From Lachnospiraceae bacterium AM48-27BH (lineage in GTDB: Bacteria > Bacillota > Clostridia > Lachnospirales > Lachnospiraceae): a DNA stretch of 64,000 bases. The DNA is taken from positions 24,689-88,688 of the forward strand of contig QUFC01000013.1 of NCBI GenBank assembly GCA_003478355.1, given 5' to 3'. The first letter of the stretch is position 1. Each line of letters starts with the position of its first letter. Shown here piece by piece: positions 37,901 to 48,006 of the stretch. The translations under genes and the position numbers were made by a program. The notes under the pieces were generated by a model. It ran no database searches. It was not told the DNA's origin and worked only from the letters and a program-made list of their open reading frames with translations.

Positions 37901-40695
37901 ACTCTGCGCAGAAAGAGATCACCGTTGGCATTTACCGGACCACAGAGCTTACAATACCAGCGGATTCCTCTAAGGATGGAACCGAAAGCTCTGTATTGAT
38001 TGGTCAGATAACCCTGAATTCCGGTAACGATTGGAAGTGGTCCGGTGATTCTCTGAATGGGACTCCGTTTGATCAGCGGACTTATGGAGAGGCAGAAGAA
38101 AAACCATATCTGTATTATGCAAGAGAGCTTCAGATTGGCAGTACCGGTGTACCGGCTGGGAAAGCGGGACGGCTGGTGGAGGCAGATGGTTACCGTTATG
38201 CGGTAAAAGAGGAGATGACTCCGTCTGCTCTGACAGCGGGTCAGGCAGTGCCGGATTCCATGACCACCGTCATAACCAACACCCAGCTGACGGATCTGAC
38301 AGTAGTCAAGAACTGGATGGATAACCATAACCAGTACAACACCAGACCGAATACACCGGATGATTTGGAACTGACCTTATATCGCAGGGCAGAAGGTGAT
38401 ACGAATGTTACGAAATTGACGGATGCCGAGCTGACTGGGATTACGCTAGAGAAGACTGCAGGAACCGGTACGGAAGCGAACCGGTGGACCTATACCTGGA
38501 AGAATCTTCCTGCAACGGACCAGAATGGAAAATCTTATACCTACTATGTATGGGAGACAGTACCGGCAATCAATCCAGACAGTACTTTTCATGGAGCTGC
38601 TTATGGAGGACGTCAATATGTGTGCAGCCAGGGAACCGATCCGGCGTATCCGACAGAGATCAGAAAGGATGCGGATACCGGCAAGGCGAACATCAGCCGC
38701 CGTGCGGATCTGACCAATGTACTGACTGCCCACGGAATTTCTCTTAGCGGAACAAAGCACTGGGCAGATGGAGCGGTTGACCGTCCAGACACCCTGGAAT
38801 TGAGATTGTGGCAGAAACTGGATGGAGAAACCACTGAAACGGAGATCAGCTATGAACCGCAATCTGCTGGAAGCACTGCCAATCCACAGTTGTTATGGAG
38901 TCAGTCAGGCAGTACCTGGACCTATACCTTTATCAATCTGGATGGTTATGATACCAACGGTGTCCGTTACCATTACCGGGTAGAGGAAATCGTACCAGAC
39001 GGCTATCGGAATGTGGTTCTGAAAGATGCAGATGTCAGCGGACTGGAAGATCTGCTCAACATTCGTCAGGTTCAATTCCAGGTGGAAAAGAAATGGAGAG
39101 TAAGAGAGGATTCGCTAAAGCATCCGGTTCATATGAAGCTGTATCGGACCACCGATGGACAGATCCCGGAGACCTCTGCGGGAGATGCGGCTTCCGAACT
39201 CCTTGGAGAAGTTTCCTTAGAGGAAACCAATGGCTGGAAATGGTCTGGTGACCAGATCCTAGATGCACATGGAGATCTGATTTATTTTGATAAGTACCGG
39301 GTTCTGGATGAACATGGACAGCTTTGTCTGCTCCGGAGCAGTACCTGACTACGCAAGAGAAATTGTCACAGATACCGGATTCCTTGTAACAGAAGCAGCA
39401 GAACTGGCAACTGCATCCAATGCGACAGCTGTTGTTACGAATCAGCAGCTGACGGATCTGACGGTGGTGAAGGAATGGCTGGATCATGGAAATGCTTATA
39501 AGACCCGTCCAGACCATCTGGAGCTGACTTTGTACCGTCAGACGGAAGGTGGACAGCGGGAGAAGATCACAGACCGGTCTCCAAAAGTGCAGAAATCTGC
39601 TGGAAATCAGTGGGTATACACATGGAAAGATATGCCGGTCCAGGATGTGGATGGAAATCCATACACATACGATGTGGAAGAACAGGCTCCGACGGTTGCC
39701 GAAGGCGCAAGGCCTCTGGGCGCAGCTTATGTATGTCTGGAGAACCAGCCGGTGAAGCTGACCAACGACCAGGGGAAACTGACCAATTATCTGAAGAAAG
39801 AAACGGATCTGGTGGGAAGAAAGACCTGGAATGACGGACAGTATGCAGGAAGACCAACCACTGTGCAGTTACATCTATACCGTCAGGCAGATGGGGAAAG
39901 CACCTGGGAAGAGGTAACTGGAGCGATGCCTGTCTGGTATCGGAATTCGGATGATACCTGGAGCTTTGTATATGAAAGGATATCCCGGACCAATGCTTCT
40001 GGCGCCGTATATCGGTACAAGGTTGAGGAAGAGGTTCCAAAGGATTATCAGGTATACTATTCCAAGGATTCGGATGGAAACCAGGTGTTTCTGGAAAATG
40101 TGGGAGATGGAAGTCTGACATTGACCAAGGAAGTTACTGGTTCTGGCGGAGAACTATTCCGAGAGTTCCATTTCACGATCACGGTGGGAACCTTACCAGA
40201 TGGAAGTAAGCTTCCGGATGGCGTATACGGTGGGGTATCCTTCCGTGACGGAAAGGCAGCGATCACGCTGAAAAGCGGAGAAAGCATCCGGGCGGATCAT
40301 CTTCCAGGTATGGTCTCTTATACCGTAACGGAAGAAGAAGCGAATTTGGATCGTTATCGGACGACTTCGGAGGCGGATCAGGGAGTGATCCAGCCATTTG
40401 TTGTGACGGAGGTGAAATTCACCAATAGCCGGACATCAGATGATAAAGACCGTCCAGTAAAGCCATCTCCGGCGAACAGAACGACGACAGGATATGGCCC
40501 TGGAGCGATTCCAGGACCGGCACAGACGGAACAGGTTGATGATGATCAGAGCAAAAAAACTGAGAATCACATCGGTTTGTGGGTGATCCCAAAAACAGGG
40601 GATGAGACCCCGATCCTGAGGGATATCCTGATCATGCTGCAGCCGTGGCGGTGCTGGCCGTGCTTCTGATTTTCAGGAAAAAGAAAAAGAAATAA
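29000..40695 (+). CDS. Giant multi-module Cna-B-type surface adhesin with IPKTG anchor (three frameshifts)
   Basis: After repair the product is about 3,900 residues. It has a signal peptide (MKKKTIGKQLLAWVLAGAMM, then AYAAET), an N-terminal beta domain, a Thr/Pro/Ser linker (29507-29715) and a conserved adhesin-like head to about 31,250. About 21 Cna-B-like modules follow, each opening like GTKIWKDE...RPSDITLTLYR and closing like YHYKVEET. One different Ig-like module (GSLTLTKEVTGSGGELFREF) and a Pro-rich stretch precede the anchor IPKTGDETP, a hydrophobic helix and FRKKKKK. The frame slips at 32387 (one G lost), at 39309-39350 (one base gained or two lost) and at about 40638 (one lost, hiding the membrane anchor). 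The true stop is 40693-40695. Cna-B modules usually form Lys-Asn/Asp isopeptide bonds and act as stiff stalks. Ligand unknown. Confidence 0.87.
29507..29715 (+). repeat. Tandem TPSTA / TPSIE codon repeat in the adhesin
   Basis: A run of 12-15 bp units (ACGCCATCCACAGCA-like) encodes TPSTA, TPSIE and TPSIA repeats, about 70 residues in all. This is a Pro/Thr linker typical of wall-spanning or glycosylated regions. The unit is a multiple of three, so slippage would change linker length without changing frame. Confidence 0.85.
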
Positions 40696-40718
40696 TTCTA
40701 TAAAACATATTTTTAAAG

Positions 40719-40756
40719 AAAAAGACCGCAGGTGATTGGAAATCTGCGGTCTTTTT
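40719..40756. terminator. Terminator after the adhesin gene
   Basis: AAAAAGACCGCAG at 40719-40731 pairs perfectly with CTGCGGTCTTTTT at 40744-40756. It can act on both strands. Confidence 0.92.
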
Positions 40757-40846
40757 GCTATACTGGAAAAAATGACGGTCACAATAAGATGGTCACTACA
40801 AGACAGTCATGGCAGCAGAAGACCGGTGAAAAAGGAGAATAATATT

Positions 40847-42190
40847 ATGTACAGAGAGAATTTTAAGACAGAATTGCCACAATTTTCAGATAGACAGGTT
40901 CTGATCAGTGAGCTTGGTGCGGTAAGCGGCACGTTTTCTGACGAAGCAGGAAGACAAAATGCCAAAGTCATTAATCATGCGATCCGGGAGCTTTCAGAGC
41001 ATGGAGGTGGAACCCTGGTCATTCCGGCTGGTATCTGGGCATCTGCGCCGATCCGCTTACTGAGTCATGTGCGGCTCCATCTGGAAAGCCAGGCTCTTTT
41101 AAAGTTTACCAAGACCAGGGAAGATTATCCGTTAGTTATCACAAACTATGAAGGGCAGGAATGTATCCGCGCCATTTCTCCAATTATGGCAGAGGGTGCA
41201 GAAAATATCGCGATTACCGGTGATGGCATTATAGATGGCAGCGGCGATCTATGGAGACCGGTAAAACGGTTTAAAGTGACCGATATCCAGTGGGAGGCGC
41301 TGTTAAAGAAAAGTTCCTTTATCTTATGCACCAAGGAAACAGAGATCTGGATGCCCACAGAGACGATTCTGACAGGCAATGAGAAAAATATCCAGGGAAC
41401 GGATGAGAATGCCTTAAAGATGGCAGCAGATTATTATGATTTTTACCGCCCGGTGCTGTTGAGCCTGCGGCATTGTAAGAAGATCCTGCTTCAGGGTGTG
41501 ACATTTATGAATTCTCCGGCATGGAATCTGCACCCATTTTTCTGTGAAGATCTGACTGTCGATCATGTAAAGGTGAGAAATCCTTACTATGCTCAGAACG
41601 GAGATGGAATCGATGTGGAGTCCTGTACCAATGTCCACATCCATCACTGTACATTCGAGACGGGAGACGATGGAATCTGCGTGAAGGCTGGTAAAAATGC
41701 CGTGGCAAGAACCTTTTACGGTCCATGCAGTAATATCCATATCCATGACTGCGTCGTTTACGAAGGCCATGGCGGGTTTGTGATTGGAAGCGAGATGTCC
41801 AGAGATGTGCGGGATATTCTGGTGGAGCGGTGTACCTTCCTGGGAACTGATGTGGGTATCCGTCTGAAAAGCGCCCTTGGAAGAGGCGGCAGGATCGAGA
41901 ATATCACGATCCGGGATATCGATATGATGCAGATCAAGCAAGAAGCCGTGATCCTGACCATGTCTTACCAGTTAAACCTCCTGGATAAAGATGAAGAGAT
42001 CATCCAGGAGGCAGAGGAAGATGTGCCGCATTTTGATGGAATCCATATGGAGCGGATTCGCTGCTATGGATGTGAGACAGCAGTAAAGATCGATCCGCTG
42101 GCCGGAAGAAGCGATACGATCACCAATGTGACGCTGAGAGATTCCATGATCGTGCAGAATGATGCTGTTGTGATAGAACGGATCGGGTAA
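40847..42190 (+). CDS. Glycoside hydrolase family 28 (polygalacturonase-like) 1
   Basis: This 447-residue parallel beta-helix enzyme starts at ATG 40847 after AAAGGAG. The GH28 catalytic set is visible: NGDGIDVES, TGDDGICVKAG (Asp pair), EGHGGFVIGSE (His) and GIRLKSALGRGG (RxK). There is no signal peptide, so it is likely to act in the cytoplasm on imported oligogalacturonides or rhamnogalacturonan fragments. Cytoplasmic GH28 exo-enzymes are common in gut Lachnospiraceae. The gene is transcribed alone and converges with the AGCS symporter gene; only 15 bp separate the two stops. A second GH28 gene is 9.5 kb downstream. Confidence 0.92.
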   Translation: MYRENFKTELPQFSDRQVLISELGAVSGTFSDEAGRQNAKVINHAIRELSEHGGGTLVIPAGIWASAPIRLLSHVRLHLESQALLKFTKTREDYPLVITNYEGQECIRAISPIMAEGAENIAITGDGIIDGSGDLWRPVKRFKVTDIQWEALLKKSSFILCTKETEIWMPTETILTGNEKNIQGTDENALKMAADYYDFYRPVLLSLRHCKKILLQGVTFMNSPAWNLHPFFCEDLTVDHVKVRNPYYAQNGDGIDVESCTNVHIHHCTFETGDDGICVKAGKNAVARTFYGPCSNIHIHDCVVYEGHGGFVIGSEMSRDVRDILVERCTFLGTDVGIRLKSALGRGGRIENITIRDIDMMQIKQEAVILTMSYQLNLLDKDEEIIQEAEEDVPHFDGIHMERIRCYGCETAVKIDPLAGRSDTITNVTLRDSMIVQNDAVVIERIG

Positions 42191-42205
42191 AAGTGACAGA
42201 GAAGA

Positions 42206-43606
42206 TTAGAAGGAAGCGTACTCATTTCCAGAGAAATAATCCTTCACCAGTTGTACTACTTTTCCGCTCAGCAGGAACAGCGCGATCAGGTTTGGAATCG
42301 CCATAAGACCATTGAAGGTATCGGCGATGCTCCACATCAGTCCCAGATCTGCTGTAGCGCCAAGGATGGCAACGAAGGAGTAAACCACCATAAATGGCTT
42401 GGTCACCTTAGAGGAGAACAAAAACTCAATACACCGTGCGCCGTACAGTCCCCAGCCTAAGATGGTGGAGAAAGCGAAGCAGCACATCGCCAGAGCAGTG
42501 AAGATGGATACCCAGTTGCCATATACGGAGGTAAAGCCCTGGATAGTCAGTTCTGCGCCAGCTGCCTGTCCGTAAGGGATAGTGATCGGACTGCACAGAA
42601 TGACCAGAGCAGTCAACGTACAGATCAGAATGGTATCGGTAAATACCTCGAAGATACCGAACATACCCTGTTTTACCGGCTTTCCGGTGTCAGCACAGGC
42701 ATGGGCGATGGAACCGGTACCAAGACCAGCCTCATTGGAGAAGATACCACGGGAAACGCCCTTTTTCATGCTGAGGAACATGCTTCCGATGACACCTCCT
42801 GTCACTGCGGATGGAGAGAACGCACCTTCAAAGATGGAGACAAACACACCTGGAACCACATGCCAGTTAAGAACTACGATGCCAAGAGCCAGGACGATGT
42901 ACAGAAGTGCCATAAAAGGAACGAGCTTTTCCGTTACCTGTCCGATCCGCTTGATGCCGCCAAGCAGAATCAGGGCGATCAGAACGGTAATGATGGTACC
43001 AATGGCCAGATTGGTGATGGAAGTCTGTTCCTGGGTGATCACATGGAAATTGATCAGGGCAGAGTTGACTGCGGTGGTGATGGTGTTAACCTGTGTGGCG
43101 TTGCCGGTACCGAATACAGTCAGGACGCCAAAGCCTGCGAACAGATATGCCAGCCAGAGAAAACGCCTGCCCAGACCATTTTTAATATAGTACATGGGGC
43201 CGCCTACCAGATCTCCATCGGCATTTTTTTCACGATAATAAACCGCCAAGGTTACTTCAGAAAATTTGGTACACATACCCAAAACAGCAGAAACCCACAT
43301 CCAGAACACGGAGCCTGGACCGCCGATGGCGATAGCGCCTGCTACACCTGCGATGTTACCAGTTCCGACTGTTGCCGCCAGCGCTGTACACACCGCCTGG
43401 AATGGGGTGATGGCCCCCTCAGAGGCGTTTCTTTTGTGAAACATTCTGCCGATGGTAGTGCGGATGGCATAAGGGAATTTGCGGATCTGCAGGAAATGGG
43501 TGCGGATACTTAAGTACAGCCCCACGCCGATGATACAGACCATAGCTGGTATGCCCCAGATGAAGTTGTTGACTGCAGAGTTGATGGTTTCAATTGTATG
43601 AAGCAT
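42206..43606 (-). CDS. AGCS-family sodium:alanine/glycine symporter
   Basis: This 466-residue membrane protein has about ten hydrophobic segments. The family signatures are GNIAGVAGAIAIGGPGSVFW near residue 90, VGGPMYYI, and the GTGSIAHACADT loop with FSNEAGLG. It takes up alanine or glycine with sodium. The ATG at 43606 with AAGGAGAGG upstream is chosen; the longer open frame reads into a MITE-like repeat and is not real. That repeat occupies the promoter region. The protein shows no defects. Confidence 0.93.
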   Translation of the reverse strand: MLHTIETINSAVNNFIWGIPAMVCIIGVGLYLSIRTHFLQIRKFPYAIRTTIGRMFHKRNASEGAITPFQAVCTALAATVGTGNIAGVAGAIAIGGPGSVFWMWVSAVLGMCTKFSEVTLAVYYREKNADGDLVGGPMYYIKNGLGRRFLWLAYLFAGFGVLTVFGTGNATQVNTITTAVNSALINFHVITQEQTSITNLAIGTIITVLIALILLGGIKRIGQVTEKLVPFMALLYIVLALGIVVLNWHVVPGVFVSIFEGAFSPSAVTGGVIGSMFLSMKKGVSRGIFSNEAGLGTGSIAHACADTGKPVKQGMFGIFEVFTDTILICTLTALVILCSPITIPYGQAAGAELTIQGFTSVYGNWVSIFTALAMCCFAFSTILGWGLYGARCIEFLFSSKVTKPFMVVYSFVAILGATADLGLMWSIADTFNGLMAIPNLIALFLLSGKVVQLVKDYFSGNEYASF

Positions 43607-43624
43607 AAAATATAACCTCTCCTT

Positions 43625-43842
43625 ATTAAAATGATGTTGGGGGCAAAAGCTTTTGACCCCTCTGATACCGAATTGCTCTGCACTGCGTGCTCCCGCAATT
43701 CTCAAAAATATTCGTAATTCGCTCATTTTTCTTTGAAAAATGGCTGCTTACTCATGTTTTTGGCGGGTCCCAAGGTCAAAAATTCTCCTGCAAGCAAGCT
43801 TGCGTCGAACTTCTGACCTTTTGACCCTGGTATCATTAAAAT
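43625..43842. repeat. MITE-like element of 218 bp with imperfect 25-bp terminal inverted repeats
   Basis: The left end (43625-43649) and right end (43818-43842) match in inverted orientation at 18 of 25 positions, including ATGAT and CAAAAG blocks. Inside are the palindrome CAAAAGCTTTTG (43644-43655), flanked by GGGG and CCCC, and GAATTGC/GCAATTC (43670-43676/43695-43701). A CATTTTTC/GAAAAATG hairpin lies near 43724-43742. No open frame encodes a transposase. It fills most of the 374-bp gap 43607-43980 and lies just upstream of the AGCS symporter gene, so it could affect that gene's expression. Confidence 0.6.
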
Positions 43843-43913
43843 ATGAAAATATAGTAATCAGCATATCACAAAAGTGGACACCAGAAAAGAAGAACATACG
43901 TTCTATCTGTTTG

Positions 43914-43942
43914 TAGACAAATGGGAACATGTATCGTATAAT
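43914..43942 (+). promoter_or_regulatory. Promoter of cutC
   Basis: TAGACA at 43914-43919 and TATAAT at 43937-43942 are 17 bp apart, 38 bp before the cutC start. Confidence 0.7.
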
Positions 43943-43980
43943 AGGAAATACTTGATATTACATAGATGGGAGAATGACAG

Positions 43981-44742
43981 ATGTTAAACGGTGTATTAGA
44001 AGTGTGCGTGGATTCCTATGAGTCTGCGGAGGCAGCGGTGAGAGGTGGTGCGACCAGACTGGAATTGTGTTCCAATCTGGTAATCGGAGGAACGACCCCG
44101 GGGATGCATCTGTTTCAGAAGATCAAGACGAATCTGCCCATTCCGGTGAACGTTCTGATCCGTCCAAGATTTGGAGATTTTTTGTATACTGATTCAGAGT
44201 TCCAGATCATTTCTGAGGACGTAAAAGCCTTTCACCAGATGGGGGCAGATGGTGTGGTGGTTGGCTGTCTGGATCCAGAGGGAGATCTGGATATGGAACG
44301 GATGATGATCCTGCGGGAGATGGCCGGGGATGGAACTATGACCCTTCACCGGGCCTTTGACTTATGCCGTGATCCTCATCAGGCTTTGAGAGAGGCGGAG
44401 AGGATTGGCATTGATACGATTCTGACTTCCGGACAGAAAAATCACTGCATGGATGGACGAAACCTGTTAAAAGAACTGATCCGGGAATCAGCAGACCGTG
44501 TTCATATTTTAGTGGGAAGTGGTGTGACCCCGGAGGTGATCAACTGTCTGACGGATGAGATCGGAGCAAGATATTTTCATATGTCTGGCAAAAAGATCAT
44601 AGACAGCGGCATGAAATACCGGAAAGAGCAGGTTAATATGGGTATGCCTGGAATGAGTGAGTATGAGATCTACCGGACGGATGAGGAGCAGGTGCGGCGG
44701 GCAAGGAAGATCATGAATCAGAAATGTGGAGAGATCCGGTAA
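43981..44742 (+). CDS. cutC: CutC family protein (copper homeostasis protein)
   Basis: This 253-residue TIM-barrel protein of the CutC family has the N-terminal LEVCVDSYESAEAAVRGGA, RLELCSNLVIGGTTPG, VLIRPRFGDFLY and TLHRAFDL segments that define it. The family was linked to copper tolerance in E. coli, but the biochemical role is unsettled. The start at 43981 follows GGGAG. The transglutaminase-like gene starts 31 bp after the stop and is probably cotranscribed; together they may belong to a carbohydrate or peptide catabolic set. Confidence 0.93.
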   Translation: MLNGVLEVCVDSYESAEAAVRGGATRLELCSNLVIGGTTPGMHLFQKIKTNLPIPVNVLIRPRFGDFLYTDSEFQIISEDVKAFHQMGADGVVVGCLDPEGDLDMERMMILREMAGDGTMTLHRAFDLCRDPHQALREAERIGIDTILTSGQKNHCMDGRNLLKELIRESADRVHILVGSGVTPEVINCLTDEIGARYFHMSGKKIIDSGMKYRKEQVNMGMPGMSEYEIYRTDEEQVRRARKIMNQKCGEIR

Positions 44743-44773
44743 AGGATTGCAAGCAAAATCAGGAGGAAAAAAG

Positions 44774-47319
44774 ATGTTTTCAGAACAGCTTCGCCAGGAA
44801 GCGGAATTGCGGTTTCAGAGGCAGCTGCCCTACTTTGGACAGAGAAAGGCGGAGATTCTCTGCCAGATGGGTCAGTGTAGTGAGGAAGAACAGATACTGA
44901 TGAAGTTTCTTTATGGAACTATGCCGCTCCGGGATGTGGGAGTTTATGATTTTTCTGTATTTTACGGCTTTGTACGCCACGCCTGATGCTTCGGGAACAG
45001 GTAGCCTGGTGTCAGGAACTATCGGAGGAGCTGTTTCTTCATGATGTGTTGTATTACAGGATCAATACGGAGCAGATCAGCGATTGCAGAAGCTTTTTTT
45101 ATGACTGCCTGAAAGACCGGATCAATGGGCTTTCTGTGGAACAGGCGGTTCTTGAGATCAATTACTGGTGCGCAGAACAGGGAACCTATCAGTCCACCGA
45201 TGGACGGACGATTTCACCTATGACGTTTTATGAATGCGGGAATGGACGGTGTGGAGAGGAGTCTGTCTTTACGGTAACGGCATTGAGAAGTGCAGGAATT
45301 CCAGCAAGGCAGGTCTATTCCCCAAGATGGGCTCACTGCGATGACAATCATGCGTGGGTGGAGGTCTATGTGAATGGCGGCTGGCATTTCTTAGGGGCCT
45401 GTGAGCCGGAGGAGGTGTTGGATAAAGGCTGGTTTACCAATGCATCTTCCAGAGCGATGATCGTTCATACCCGGCGGTTTTCTGACTATGGAACAGGGGA
45501 TAGAGAGGACTGCATTGGAAGCGCTGGCTGTGTGCGATTTTACAATGTGACCTCCCGTTATGCAAAGACCAGGGACTGGAAATTCCAGGTAGTGAAAGCA
45601 GATGGAAAACCAGCAGAAGGTGCGAAAATCTCCATTCAATTAATGAACATGGCGGAACACAGCCAGATTGCAGAATTGATGACGGATGCAGACGGCATGG
45701 CACAGATACAGATGGGGATTGGCAGCTTTTATCTGCATGTGGAGAAACATGACATGTGGACAGAGAAGCTGGTGACACCGGAGAGAGAAGCTGCTGGGAA
45801 CGAGACTGGACATGGTGGTGTGATTCTGGTTCAACTTGGCGGCGAGGCTCGAAGCTGTGATCAGGATATCATTGCACCAGACGATTTCCCGATGCATCCG
45901 GTGACGATTACTGCTGAGCAGAAGAAAAGAAGAGCAGAGCGGGTGCAGGAATGTAATCAGATCCGGGAAAGCCGGATGAGAAGTACGGGACAAGAGATTG
46001 AGTTATTTTTAACGAATCCAAAGGATTCTTCAGAACGACAGGCGCTTGTGCAGAATCTTTCAGCGAAAGATCACAAAGATGCCAAGGCCTGGATATTAGA
46101 AAGACACCTGCAGGCGGCAAAGCAGTATCAAGATGTATGGACCGATAAGGGGCTTGAGCACATTTATCAGAAATACATTCTCAGTCCAAGAATCTGGCTG
46201 GAAGAAATGACCGATTACCGCACGTTTATTCTGGAATTTTATACAGAGAATCAGAAAAATGAATTTCAGAAAGCGCCGGAGGCAATCTGGAAGTGGATTC
46301 AGCAGAATATCCAGGAACATCCGGAACTAGATGATAGCGAGATTGTAGGAACCCCAGATGGGGTATTGAGGCTGATGCAGGGCACTGGTATGAGCAAGCG
46401 GATTTTATTCGTTGCGATCTGCCGGACTTTCGGAATTCCGGCGAGAGTCAACATGGTGAATTTGCAGGCGGAATACTGGAAACATGGACAGTTTATGGTT
46501 CCTGGCGCTGATGCAGAAGAATCGCCCTGTCTGGTTACATTTTCATTCCCAGATAGTAAGGCTCCGGTTTATGGTCAGTCATGGAGCATTGGGCGATTAG
46601 AAGGTACTGATTTTGTAACCCTGGATCTGACGGATTTATCATTATCAACGGTTTCGATTCCAGCTGGAACATACCGTCTGATTACGACGAACCGCCTTCC
46701 CAATGGAAACCAGCATGCAAAAGAAACGATTTATGTTCTTCAGAGCGGGGAAGAAAAAAACATCCCTGTGTGCATCAGAAAATTGAAACTGGATGATATG
46801 CGGGTGTCAAATCAGTTAGACGATTTTGAATTAAAACCGAAAACAGCCAGATTTTCCCAGATAGCAGGGACGCACGCGAATATTCTGGCCTTTTTAGTTC
46901 CCGGAGAAGAACCAACAGAGCACGTCTTGAATGAGTTTTTGATGCAGAAAGAGAAGTGGAACGCCTGGATCACTGGATCAACAGATGCCTGCCTCCCAAA
47001 CAGTGTTGTTCCCGGTGATACTCATCAGAACAGCATCGACCAGGGAAATACCGGACGGGGCAGAGCCGTCCATATGGTCCTTCAGTATCCATCCGATCTG
47101 GAAAACCGCACATTACAGAAAGTACTGCAGGAAATCCCGGGAATCCAGATCTGGTATGGTGATTTCGATGAGCTGGTAGAACCATTGGCCCGAAGAATGT
47201 ATGTAGATCCAGATAAATTGCCGCTTTTGATTGTCACGGATCCTGGTATGACGGCAGTTTATGTGTGCAGTGGATATCAAGTGGGAAGTGTTGGACTGAT
47301 GTTGGAATTGTTGAAATGA
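44774..47319 (+). CDS. Transglutaminase-like domain protein (frameshifted near 44980)
   Basis: With one base restored this is an 848-residue protein. The first frame (ATG 44774 after AGGAGG) runs FSEQLRQEAELRFQ... to VFYGFVRHA and then stops at 44986. The second frame continues directly (MLREQVAWCQEL...). The break lies at 44977-44985 (CACGCCTGATG), probably a lost base in what was CACGCCnTGATG. The transglutaminase/protease core has Cys160 (GNGRCGEESVF) and His193 (DDNHAWVEVY), followed by GGWHFLGACEPE. A carboxypeptidase-regulatory-like beta domain (about 205-270) and two more beta-rich regions follow. There is no signal peptide. Such proteins may be peptidases or amidases; the substrate is unknown. 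Confidence 0.82.
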
Positions 47320-47353
47320 ATCAATCATATGAATAGAGAGGAGAAAACGAAGT

Positions 47354-47893
47354 ATGGAATTTGAGCAGGTACTAAAATCAAGAAGAAGTATTCGCAAGTA
47401 TAAACCGGGACAGAGTATTTCTAAAGAAATGGTGGAGCATTTGATAGAAGCAGCAATCCTGGCTCCGTCCTGGAAGAATTCCCAGACTGCCAGATATTAT
47501 ACGGTAATTACTCCGGAGATGGTAGAAAAAATCAGAATCCAGTGTCTGCCAGAGTTTAACCAGAACAACAGCAAGAATGCCCAGGCACTGATCGTGACAG
47601 CCTTTGAAAAGAACCGTTCTGGATTTACCAGAGATGGTCAGGCAGAGAATGAAGTAGGAAATGGCTGGGGATGTTATGATCTGGGTCTTCAGAATGAGAA
47701 TTTGGTGTTAAAAGCAGCGGAACTAGGCCTCGGTACTTTAATTATGGGGATTCGTGATAGTGAAAACTTGAGAAAAATCCTTTCCATTCCTGATTCCCAG
47801 GAGGTAGTATCTGTGATTGCTGTCGGATATCCAGATATTGAACCGGATATGCCAAAACGGAAAATGCCGGAAGACATTGTGAAATTCTACTAG
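47354..47893 (+). CDS. Nitroreductase-family protein
   Basis: This 179-residue flavin (FMN) oxidoreductase starts MEFEQVLKSRRSIRKYKPG, the standard nitroreductase N-terminus with an Arg-rich FMN-binding RRSIRKY. It also has APSWKNSQTARYY and the C-terminal GYPDIEPDMPKRK region. It uses NAD(P)H to reduce nitro compounds, quinones or flavins; the natural substrate is unknown. The ATG at 47354 follows GAGGAG and is 34 bp after the transglutaminase-like gene. A terminator follows at 47944-47984. Confidence 0.93.
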   Translation: MEFEQVLKSRRSIRKYKPGQSISKEMVEHLIEAAILAPSWKNSQTARYYTVITPEMVEKIRIQCLPEFNQNNSKNAQALIVTAFEKNRSGFTRDGQAENEVGNGWGCYDLGLQNENLVLKAAELGLGTLIMGIRDSENLRKILSIPDSQEVVSVIAVGYPDIEPDMPKRKMPEDIVKFY

Positions 47894-47943
47894 CAGCAAT
47901 TGGGTGTGCTGTATATGAATGAAAACGTGTTTGGGGTGAAAAG

Positions 47944-47984
47944 AAAAGGCGCCAGTTTCATGCTACGAAACGAACGCCTTTTTT
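47944..47984 (+). terminator. Terminator after the nitroreductase gene
   Basis: AAAAGGCG at 47944-47951 pairs with CGCCTTTT at 47975-47982, with an inner GTTTC/GAAAC stem and six T. Confidence 0.85.
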
Positions 47985-48006
47985 GCAAGCGACCGCACTC
48001 GGCGCG

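Noticed and set aside
39567..40121. Minus-strand open frame of 184 codons
   Set aside because: Antisense to conserved Cna-B modules and lacks any start signal.
42701..43513. Open frame of 270 codons on the plus strand
   Set aside because: It is antisense to the well-supported AGCS symporter gene, has no ribosome site and no recognisable domain.
44977..44986. TGA as selenocysteine or programmed frameshift site in the transglutaminase-like gene
   Set aside because: Conserved sequence continues in another frame rather than through TGA, and no slippery site or SECIS-like hairpin is seen.
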